The notes below the pieces were generated by a model. The model saw only the letters and a program-made list of their open reading frames with translations. It ran no database searches and had not been told where the DNA came from. Shown here in pieces: positions 1 to 6,230 of a stretch of DNA of 9,441 nucleotides. How positions within the stretch are numbered: position 1 is the stretch's first letter; every line of letters starts with the position of its first letter. The DNA lies in assembly GCA_031267955.1 (NCBI GenBank), contig JAIRYB010000226.1, positions 1 through 9,441 on the forward strand. Direction: 5' to 3'. Made by a program: the position numbers and the translations under genes. The DNA comes from Spirochaetaceae bacterium (GTDB lineage Bacteria; Spirochaetota; Spirochaetia; Treponematales; Breznakiellaceae).

Positions 1-70
1 CGTAAAGACAGGGTGGAATTGGCGGGCGGTTTGGGTTATCATTGAAAAATATAACTATTCAGGGGTCCCT

Positions 71-1507
71 ATGGAAAACCGCTCCGCCTTGTTTACCGAT
101 TTTTATTCCCTTACCATGGCCCAGGGCTACTGGAAAAAGCGGATGAACCGCCGCTCGGTCTTTGAAATGTTTTTCCGCCGGCAGCCTTTCGACGGGGGCT
201 TTTCCGTCTTCGCGGGGCTGGAGCCGCTGATCGAAGCGATACGGCGTTTTTCGTTTTCCCCGGAGGATATCGGGTATCTGCGCTCTCTTAATATGTTCGA
301 GGACGATTTTCTCGACTACCTGAAAGGGTTCCGTTTTACCGGTTCCCTCTACGCCATGGACGAGGGCCGGATCGTATTCCCCCATGAGCCGCTGGTCCGT
401 GTCGACGGGGGGCTTATCGAATGCCAGATACTTGAGGGGATGCTCCTCAACATCATCAACTTCCAGAGCCTTATCGCTACCAAAACCGCGCGGGTATGGC
501 TCGCCGCCGGGAAAGGCACGATAATGGAATTCGGCCTGCGCCGCGCCCAGGGATTCGACGGGGCCATGTCCGCCTCGCGGGCGGCTTTTATCGGCGGGGC
601 CGACGGGACCAGCAATGTGCTTGCGGGAAAGGCCTACGGTATCCCGGTGCTGGGGACCATGGCCCACTCCTGGGTGATGGCCTTCCCCAGCGAGGAGGAC
701 GCCTTTGACGCCTATGCCGAACTCTACCCCGACAAGACGGTCTTCCTTATAGACACTTACGACACGCTGAAAAGCGGCATCCGCAGCGCAATAAAGGCCG
801 GGAAGAAACTTGCCGCGCAGGGGAAAAAATTCGGGGTGCGCCTTGATTCGGGCGATATCCACTACCTTTCCGTGCAGGTGCGGAAGATGCTTGACGACGC
901 GGGTTTGCGGGACGCCGCAATAGCCGTTTCCAACGATCTGGACGAAAGGATCGTCCAGACCCTTACCAACGCGGGGGCGCCTGTCGATAGCTGGGGCGTA
1001 GGAACCCGGATGGTTACCGGCGGGGACGACGCGGCCTTTAGCGGGGTGTACAAGCTGGTCGCGAAAGAGGATGGCGCGGGGCGTCTCGTCCCGGCGATTA
1101 AATTCTCCGACAACCCGGAAAAAACCACCATGCCGGGATTAAAGCAGGTGTGGCGGGTCCGCGATGCCGGCGGCTTTGCCGTCGCGGACGTTATGGCCCA
1201 GGACGGGGAAACCCTTGAAAAAAACGCCCGCTGCGCTTTCTGGCACCCTTCGGCGGATTACCGGCATTTTTACCACACCCTGGAAGGGAAGGCTGAATCC
1301 CTGCTCCGCCTGAGGCTGCGGAACGGCGAGCTGATCTTGCCCCACCCGCCGCTTGGGGAAATACGGAAACTGGTTAAAAGCGATCTTGAGATATTTGACA
1401 GCAGCTACAAGCGCATCCTCAACCCCCATATCTACAAGGTATCAATCACCGAGGGCCTGAGGGCGCTTAAGCTTGAATTGATGGAAACCTACCTGGGGGA
1501 CCTGTAG
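71..1507 (+). CDS. pncB: Nicotinate phosphoribosyltransferase
   Basis: This cytoplasmic enzyme (478 aa) joins nicotinate to PRPP, with ATP hydrolysis, to give nicotinate mononucleotide in the Preiss-Handler route to NAD. The N-terminus (LFTDFYSLTMAQGYW) is the family's opening substrate-binding signature. GTMAHSWVMAF carries His199, which matches the phosphorylated catalytic histidine of the family, and VRLDSGDI (R257 to D262) is the phosphoribosyl-binding strand. Length is normal for a full-length family member. The ATG at 71 is preceded by AGGGG at 61-65 with 5 nt spacing, and the conserved N-terminal motif begins only a few residues later, so this start is secure although the frame stays open to the window edge. 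A nucleoside kinase gene follows 31 nt downstream in the same direction, so an operon is likely. I could not find a convincing promoter in the 70 bases upstream; a TATAAC at 50-55 lacks a good -35 partner. Family assignment is very safe. Confidence 0.95.
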   Translation: MENRSALFTDFYSLTMAQGYWKKRMNRRSVFEMFFRRQPFDGGFSVFAGLEPLIEAIRRFSFSPEDIGYLRSLNMFEDDFLDYLKGFRFTGSLYAMDEGRIVFPHEPLVRVDGGLIECQILEGMLLNIINFQSLIATKTARVWLAAGKGTIMEFGLRRAQGFDGAMSASRAAFIGGADGTSNVLAGKAYGIPVLGTMAHSWVMAFPSEEDAFDAYAELYPDKTVFLIDTYDTLKSGIRSAIKAGKKLAAQGKKFGVRLDSGDIHYLSVQVRKMLDDAGLRDAAIAVSNDLDERIVQTLTNAGAPVDSWGVGTRMVTGGDDAAFSGVYKLVAKEDGAGRLVPAIKFSDNPEKTTMPGLKQVWRVRDAGGFAVADVMAQDGETLEKNARCAFWHPSADYRHFYHTLEGKAESLLRLRLRNGELILPHPPLGEIRKLVKSDLEIFDSSYKRILNPHIYKVSITEGLRALKLELMETYLGDL

Positions 1508-1538
1508 CGGGCGGCCGGAGAAAAAGAGGAGGCGGACC

Positions 1539-3197
1539 ATGGGCGATACGGTAAAGGTATTTTTCCCCGGCGGCAAAACTGCCGAGGCGGCGCGGGGGAC
1601 CCCCGTCAGCGCGCTGGCCGGGAATTTCGGCGCACTGCAAAGCCCCCTGGCGGCGGTAAAAATGGGCAACCGGATTCTCCCCCTCTCCGCCCGGCTCGAA
1701 ATTAATTCCCGGATAGAGCCGGTATGTATCGATTCCCCCGAGGGGGCCGATATATACCGCCGTTCCCTTGCCTTTCTCCTTTCCATTGCCGCCCGGGAGC
1801 TTTTTCCGGGCCGCAGGCTTGTTATCGGCCATTCCCTGGGGCACAGCTACTACTACAGTTTCCAGGACGGGAAGATCCCCGGCAAAGGGGAAATCGAATC
1901 GCTCGGGGCGAAGATGCTTTCCCTGGCCGCGGAAAGCCTCCCCGTCACGGCGGAATACCTGTCCTTTGCCGAGGCCGAGGAGATATTCAGGGAAAGCGGG
2001 CAGGCCGATACCCTGCTCCTCCTTGAAAGGCAGAACAAGGCCGCCGTGCAGGTCAATGTCTGCCGGGGCCATGTGAATCTCTACATCGGGCCGCTCGTGC
2101 CGGACACCGGCATGCTTTCGGTTTTTGAGCTCATGGCCTATGAGCAGGGAATCCTGCTGCGTTTTCCGGGGGACGGAAGTAAAATTATCGATCCGTTTGC
2201 GGACACCCCCCGTCTTTTTTCGGTTTACCGGGAATATAAAAAATGGGGCCGTATCGTGGGGCTCAGGTCCGCGGGGGAACTTAACCGCATGGTTACGGAA
2301 AAAACCGTCAAGGATTTTATCCGCATTGCCGAGGCTTTTCAGGAAAAAAAACTAAACGAGATAGCCGACAGTATCTACCAGCGCAGGAATAATATCAAAG
2401 CCATACTGCTCGCCGGGCCGTCCAGTTCGGGGAAAACCACCACGGCGAAACGGCTCTCCATCGACCTAATGGTAATGGGAATAAAACCTATTGCCATTAG
2501 CCTTGACGACTACTACGGGGACAGCTCCAAAACCCCGCTGGACGAAAATGGCCGGCCCGACTATGAATGCCTTGAAGCCCTGGATGTCCCTTACCTGAAC
2601 CGGCAGCTCCTTTCCCTTTTCAACGGCGAAGAGGTGACGCTGCCGGTATACGATTTTAAGACGGGGCGCCGCAAAGAATCGGGCGGGCGCAGGATACGCA
2701 TGGAACGCCGTTCGGTGCTCATCATCGAGGGCATCCACGGCCTTAACGACAGGCTCACCGGGCAAATCGACCGCGGCGTCAAGTTCAAACTCTACGTCTC
2801 CGCCCTTACCCAGCTCGGCCTGGACGAATGTAACAGAATCCCCACTACCGATAACCGGCTTCTGCGGCGCATAGTCCGGGACAGCCAGTTCCGGGGGGTC
2901 GGCGCGTCCTGGACCATCCGGCAATGGCCCAGCGTCCAGCGGGGGGCGTGGAAACACATTTTCAGTTTCCAGGACAGCGCCGACGAGATTTTCAACTCCG
3001 CGCTGGATTACGAAATTCCGGTCCTTAAATTCTTCGCCGAACCCCTGCTGCGCTCTATAAGGCCGGACGAAGCCGAATATCCCGAAGCTTTCCGCCTCCT
3101 GTCGTTTCTGGACTACTTTGCCCCGATTTCCCCGCACCTTGTTCCGGGCCAGAGCATACTCCGCGAATTTATCGGGGGCAGCGAATTCAAGTATTAG
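1539..3197 (+). CDS. Nucleoside (uridine-type) kinase with ThrRS-like TGS and SAD N-terminal domains
   Basis: This 552-aa protein has three parts. Residues 1 to about 65 resemble a TGS domain. Residues about 75-240 resemble the second additional (editing) domain of threonyl-tRNA synthetase, with GHSLGHS (H98 and H102, HxxxH) and CRGH (C175, H178). Residues about 285-500 form a P-loop kinase of the uridine kinase/phosphoribulokinase superfamily: Walker A GPSSSGKT at 293-300, SLDDYY with D323/D324, YDFKTGRR at 371-378 and the strand VLIIEGIHG. The expected reaction is ATP-dependent 5'-phosphorylation of a nucleoside, but the substrate is uncertain because the position that is His in uridine kinases (YDFxxH) is Gly376 here. 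The start is set by a near-perfect AGGAGG at 1527-1532, 6 nt before the ATG, and the gene lies 31 nt after pncB. This fusion architecture is known in several bacterial phyla and is often annotated as uridine kinase; it is not an aminoacyl-tRNA synthetase, since no class II catalytic core is present. Confidence 0.88.
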   Translation: MGDTVKVFFPGGKTAEAARGTPVSALAGNFGALQSPLAAVKMGNRILPLSARLEINSRIEPVCIDSPEGADIYRRSLAFLLSIAARELFPGRRLVIGHSLGHSYYYSFQDGKIPGKGEIESLGAKMLSLAAESLPVTAEYLSFAEAEEIFRESGQADTLLLLERQNKAAVQVNVCRGHVNLYIGPLVPDTGMLSVFELMAYEQGILLRFPGDGSKIIDPFADTPRLFSVYREYKKWGRIVGLRSAGELNRMVTEKTVKDFIRIAEAFQEKKLNEIADSIYQRRNNIKAILLAGPSSSGKTTTAKRLSIDLMVMGIKPIAISLDDYYGDSSKTPLDENGRPDYECLEALDVPYLNRQLLSLFNGEEVTLPVYDFKTGRRKESGGRRIRMERRSVLIIEGIHGLNDRLTGQIDRGVKFKLYVSALTQLGLDECNRIPTTDNRLLRRIVRDSQFRGVGASWTIRQWPSVQRGAWKHIFSFQDSADEIFNSALDYEIPVLKFFAEPLLRSIRPDEAEYPEAFRLLSFLDYFAPISPHLVPGQSILREFIGGSEFKY

Positions 3198-3199
3198 GC

Positions 3200-3226
3200 G
3201 CCGGCCCGCCCGCGGAATGAGCCGGC
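3200..3226. terminator. Weak hairpin between convergent genes
   Basis: The 39-nt gap between the kinase stop and the RNA ligase stop holds two copies of the self-complementary hexamer GCCGGC, at 3200-3205 and 3221-3226, able to pair across a 15-nt loop. On the plus strand the stem is followed by a pyrimidine-rich but not T-only stretch. It could be a bidirectional terminator for the two converging transcripts, but without a real U-run this is only suggestive. Confidence 0.3.
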
Positions 3227-3236
3227 AAGGCTTCTT

Positions 3237-4241
3237 TCAGTCTTTCTCTTTAAGCAGCGCGTCGTTGTTCAGCACTTTAAAGGAAACGGTTTTAGGGGAC
3301 GCGGCGTCGCGCACCACGATGCCCTCTTTGTCAAGGCCGCTTGGGTATTTGCCCCTTGCCTTTTCCAGCAGTTCTTCCAGGGTATAGGCAAAGCTGTCTT
3401 CCCGCTCCTCAAGGGGTACAAAGGGGACGCCGAGGGACGAGCAAAGCCCGAGCGCCTCCTCGTAGGGAAGGTAGCGGCCGGAATCCCAGTCCTCGGCATC
3501 GAAAACATACCATGCAAGCGCGGAAAGCCGCAGCCGGTTTTTCTGTATTCCGGGGCCGCATATTTCCCCTGTCAGGACAATGTTTTTTCCGTACCGGGCA
3601 AATTTTTCCTTAAGGCCGTATTTGTAAACCGGCGTCCAGTACAGGGCGTCCGCCTCGTCCTTGATCTCCTTGTTGCGGCTGCAGCACCCGATTTTCCCGT
3701 CAATATAGTAAACAATCCCGGAAGTGCCGTCCATTTTTGTGGTGATGTAGTAGGGCTTCCCCCGCAGGCTGTCTATCAGTTCCGGGGCCGACTGAACGCG
3801 GATCTCGTCCGAGGCGGGAATCCCGTAGGGCCGCTCGCCGATGATAGTGCCCCCCGCGCCCGCTGTTTCAGGGATATACCATTTTTTTACACCGAGTTTT
3901 TCCGTAACGTCGTCGCCCTCTCCGGAACCTTCAAGTTCGGGGAACAGGGAAAGCGCCAGGAAAAGGCCCTGGGAAAGCTGGCCGCGCATCTTTACCGTGC
4001 GGATGCGGAAGCCCCCGCCGTTATCCTCGTTCTCGCGGTACGATGAAATACGCAGGAATTCATAGCGCGGATCAACCGGGAGGAAGCTGTCCACCTCGAA
4101 ATACACGCCCAGGTCCCCTGTTTTAAATTCATTTTTCTTGACAACGCACTGCCAGCCCATAACATGGGCCGTTTCAAGAAAATCCGAATCAGGAATGACG
4201 GTAATCGCCTTAACCTTTTGAATAGTAACAAGCGCGCGCAT
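3237..4241 (-). CDS. ATP-dependent RNA ligase, DRB0094 (Rnl5) family
   Basis: This 334-aa protein is a nucleotidyltransferase-fold ligase that would adenylate itself on a lysine and seal 3'-OH/5'-phosphate nicks in RNA or RNA-containing duplexes. The N-terminal module (about residues 1-115, beginning RALVTIQKVKAITVIPDSD) is the distinctive extra domain of the Deinococcus DRB0094 type. Motif I is K169-MDG, with K169 the predicted adenylated lysine. GEICG (225-229) fits motif III, YVFDAED (245-251) motif IIIa, EGIVVR (306-311) motif IV and SFKVLN with K322 motif V. All core motifs are present and length is close to the family's usual size of about 340 aa, so it should be active. The ATG at 4241 has AAGGAG at 4248-4253 with 6 nt spacing and a predicted promoter upstream. 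No RtcB, polynucleotide kinase/phosphatase, tRNA nuclease or toxin gene is adjacent, so its physiological substrate cannot be read from context. Confidence 0.9.
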   Translation of the reverse strand: MRALVTIQKVKAITVIPDSDFLETAHVMGWQCVVKKNEFKTGDLGVYFEVDSFLPVDPRYEFLRISSYRENEDNGGGFRIRTVKMRGQLSQGLFLALSLFPELEGSGEGDDVTEKLGVKKWYIPETAGAGGTIIGERPYGIPASDEIRVQSAPELIDSLRGKPYYITTKMDGTSGIVYYIDGKIGCCSRNKEIKDEADALYWTPVYKYGLKEKFARYGKNIVLTGEICGPGIQKNRLRLSALAWYVFDAEDWDSGRYLPYEEALGLCSSLGVPFVPLEEREDSFAYTLEELLEKARGKYPSGLDKEGIVVRDAASPKTVSFKVLNNDALLKEKD

Positions 4242-4273
4242 GTCCGGCTCCTTAAATGATAGGTATTACTTTT

Positions 4274-4301
4274 AGAATAATGCTTTTTTAAAAAATGGCA
4301 A
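4274..4301 (-). promoter_or_regulatory. Predicted sigma70-type promoter of the RNA ligase gene
   Basis: Read on the minus strand, TTGCCA (4301-4296, 5 of 6 to consensus) and TATTCT (4279-4274, 4 of 6) are separated by 16 nt. The spacer contains a T6A6 palindrome, an intrinsically bent or stiff tract. The predicted start of transcription is near 4267, giving a leader of about 25 nt that contains the AAGGAG ribosome-binding site. This suggests the ligase is transcribed independently of the transporter operon upstream. Confidence 0.5.
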
Positions 4302-4310
4302 GCGTTCGAG

Positions 4311-4433
4311 GCCGCGCGCGGCAAATTTACATTCGAGTTTTGCTCCGCAAAACCCATGGATCTGTTACAGCCGGCCTCCATGCCGGTCCGTCTGCGGCGG
4401 AAATCCGCCCCAGTGCCGGCGCGAAACCCCGCG
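4311..4433. repeat. Cluster of five inverted repeats in the transporter-ligase gap
   Basis: The gap between the permease stop and the RNA ligase promoter contains five hairpin-forming inverted repeats in a row. They are CGCG/CGCG (4420-4423 and 4430-4433, abutting the stop codon), GGCGG-AAAT-CCGCC (4396-4409), CCGGC-CTCCAT-GCCGG (4371-4386), GTTTTGC-TCC-GCAAAAC (4337-4353) and the perfect 12-mer GCCGCGCGCGGC (4311-4322). No stem is followed by a clear U-run on the minus strand, so none is a classic intrinsic terminator. The array could protect or end the transporter mRNA, or be a remnant of a dispersed intergenic repeat. No open frame with convincing coding character was found here. Confidence 0.45.
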
Positions 4434-5252
4434 TTATTCCAGGGCGTCCCGTATGCCGTCCGCGGCAAGGTTAAGGGACAGGGCGGTGATAACAATTGCG
4501 GCGGCCGGGAAGAACATCAGGTGGGGGGCGCGCCGGAGGAATTCGCGGGAAGATGAAAGCATGGCCCCCCACTCGGGCACGGGCGGGCTGACGCCGAGGC
4601 CGATAAAGGAAAGCCCCACGGAAACCAGTATCATTCCTGTTACCGACAGGGCCGTCTGGACAACAATGGGGCCGATCGCGTTGCGGAGTATGTGCCGGCG
4701 GATGATCGCGGCGCCCCCCAGTCCGTTTACCCGCGCGGCGGTGATATAGTCGTTTTCTGTAATGGTAAGAACAACGGATCGGACAATGCGGGTAAAATTG
4801 GGGATATACGCCGCCACGATCGCGATAAAAAGATTCTTCACCCCCGGCCCGAGGGCGGCCACTATTGTCAGAGTGAGCAGCATATAGGGTATGCTGAGGA
4901 GGGCGTCCATGATCCGCATGATAATTTCGTCGGCAAGGCCGCCCGCGTAACCGGCTATCGAGCCGAATACAAACGCCGCCGCCATGGAAAGGGCCGCCGC
5001 GCCGAAGCCCAGAAGCAGGGATATTCTTCCCCCGTGGATAATGCGGGTGAACAGATCCCTGCCGTGGTCGTCGGTGCCGAAGATGTGTTCCCGGCTTGGC
5101 CCCTGGAGGCGTACGCGCGGGTTCTGGCGTATGCCGTTTTCCAGCGGGGCGATAAGCCCGGCGAAAAGCGAGAAAAATACGATTACCGCCAGTACCGCGA
5201 GGGCGGCGGACGCGGGCCGGTTTTTGCGGTACTTTTGCCAGAATTTTTTCAC
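4434..5252 (-). CDS. ABC transporter permease, DppC/OppC type
   Basis: This 272-aa inner-membrane protein is the second channel subunit of a peptide/nickel-family ABC importer. It has a cytoplasmic N-terminus, a first membrane span at about residues 15-35, the typical periplasmic FGTDDHGRDLFTRIIHGGR segment (58-76), further spans at about 80-103, 118-135, 140-158, 197-220 and 245-262, and the EAA loop that contacts the ATPase (YITAARVNGLGG, 169-180, followed by the HILRN part). LSFIGLGVSPPVPEWGAML (214-232) is a strong family signature. The start is GTG at 5252, overlapping the TGA of the upstream permease by 4 nt (GTGA), with a purine-rich AAAAGGGG about 8 nt upstream, so translation is coupled. 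It is the last gene of the transporter operon: no DppD/DppF-type ATPase follows. The transported solute cannot be deduced. Confidence 0.93.
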   Translation of the reverse strand: MKKFWQKYRKNRPASAALAVLAVIVFFSLFAGLIAPLENGIRQNPRVRLQGPSREHIFGTDDHGRDLFTRIIHGGRISLLLGFGAAALSMAAAFVFGSIAGYAGGLADEIIMRIMDALLSIPYMLLTLTIVAALGPGVKNLFIAIVAAYIPNFTRIVRSVVLTITENDYITAARVNGLGGAAIIRRHILRNAIGPIVVQTALSVTGMILVSVGLSFIGLGVSPPVPEWGAMLSSSREFLRRAPHLMFFPAAAIVITALSLNLAADGIRDALE

Positions 5253-6196
5253 CTGCCGCCCCTTTTGCCGTCAAAACGGACGCGCAGCCTTGGATCGAGG
5301 AACGCGCACAGAATATCCACCGCAAGCATGGTAAAGCTGAAAGAGAGTGACAGAAATACTGTCGCCGCCAGCACTACCGGGGTATCCTTCATCCTGACGG
5401 CCTCGATAATGTGGCTGCCGAGTCCCGGAATAGCGAACACTGTTTCCGTTATCACCGCGCCGCCCAAAAGGTAGCCCAGGTGCATGCCCATCGATGTGAT
5501 TACCGGGATAATGGCGTTTTTAAGGGCGTGGACCAGGATCACCCGGCCCTCCCCAAGCCCCTTGGCGCGGGCGGCGCGTATATAGTCCGTCCCCAGCGTT
5601 TCGAGCATCATGGACCGGGTAAGCCTGAGTATGCCCGCCGATGCCGGGATACTCAGGGCAATCAGCGGCAGGATAAAATGGCGCCAGCTCGAAGCGCCGT
5701 TCGAGGGGAGCGCGCGGAGTTTCAGGGAAAAAAACAGAATCAGTACCATGCCGAGGACAAAAGCCGGCACGGACGCGCAAAGGACCGTAAATATATTGGC
5801 GAGTATGTCGGCGGCCTTTCCCCGCTTTACTGCGGCGAGTATGCCCAGGCCTATGCCGATAAGGGAGCTTGAGAGGGTTCCCAGGAGGGCAAGGGCAAAG
5901 GTATTCGGCGCCTTGCGCAGTATCTCCGTTATCACCGGAGTCCGGGAACGGTAGGAAGTGCCCCAGTCGCCGTGAAACACAAGCCGCCGGAGGTAGCCGG
6001 CGTAGCGCGCGAGGAAAGGCCGGTCAAGCCCCAGGTCGGCCCGCAGTATGGCAAGCTGGGATTCGTCCGCCCACTCGCCCAGGATAAGCCGGGCGGGGTC
6101 GCCGGGGGTAAAGTCCATGACAAAGTACACGGCAAACACCAGCGCCATTGCCAGGGGTATGAAGAGGAGTATGCGTTTCAAGGTATAGCGGAGCAT
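5249..6196 (-). CDS. ABC transporter permease, DppB/OppB type
   Basis: This 315-aa inner-membrane channel subunit pairs with the following DppC-type permease. Features in order are an N-terminal span with the family opening LRYTLKRILLFIPL (2-15), the D-F-T-P-G-D-P motif (28-34) typical of DppB/OppB, a periplasmic domain (about 35-95, with FHGDWGTSYR at 74-83), membrane spans at about 97-122, 132-158, 172-190, 232-255 and 275-300, and the EAA loop (YIRAARAKGLGEG, 205-217, then HALKNAIIP, 223-231). The C-terminus ends with the usual LDPRLR (300-305). It starts with ATG at 6196, 34 nt after the binding-protein gene, with only a weak ribosome-binding site (AGGCGA about 10 nt upstream). It overlaps the next permease by 4 nt. 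Substrate is unknown; the family includes importers of peptides, nickel, glutathione and some sugars. Confidence 0.94.
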   Translation of the reverse strand: MLRYTLKRILLFIPLAMALVFAVYFVMDFTPGDPARLILGEWADESQLAILRADLGLDRPFLARYAGYLRRLVFHGDWGTSYRSRTPVITEILRKAPNTFALALLGTLSSSLIGIGLGILAAVKRGKAADILANIFTVLCASVPAFVLGMVLILFFSLKLRALPSNGASSWRHFILPLIALSIPASAGILRLTRSMMLETLGTDYIRAARAKGLGEGRVILVHALKNAIIPVITSMGMHLGYLLGGAVITETVFAIPGLGSHIIEAVRMKDTPVVLAATVFLSLSFSFTMLAVDILCAFLDPRLRVRFDGKRGGR

Positions 6197-6230
6197 CGCG
6201 GATTCGCCTAAACCATAGCGCTTTAGCGGC

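Noticed and set aside
1..45. Possible C-terminus of an upstream plus-strand gene (14 residues ending LAGGLGYH, stop at 43-45)
   Set aside because: The frame is open and plausible, but 14 residues with no motif cannot be told from chance. A minus-strand ATG at 42 is equally possible and equally unsupported.
59..862. 267-codon open frame antisense to pncB
   Set aside because: It lies wholly opposite an excellently supported gene. Its protein has no recognisable motif, and long antisense frames are common in GC-rich coding DNA.
1539..2270. Truncated threonyl-tRNA synthetase gene
   Set aside because: The N-terminal likeness is real, but the frame continues without a break into an intact P-loop kinase and no class II synthetase motifs appear, so it is a domain fusion and not a broken synthetase.
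2466..3137. 223-codon open frame antisense to the kinase domain
   Set aside because: It mirrors the kinase P-loop region, has low-complexity composition without motifs, and shows no ribosome-binding site; it is a codon-bias shadow.
3237..4241. RNA ligase as part of a defence or tRNA-repair island
   Set aside because: No nuclease, RtcB, Pnkp/Hen1, toxin, retron or CRISPR component lies nearby; the neighbours are salvage and transport genes.
4692..5474. 260-codon plus-strand frame across the two permease genes
   Set aside because: It crosses the junction of two clear membrane-protein genes on the other strand, and its charged, Gly-rich translation resembles no protein family.
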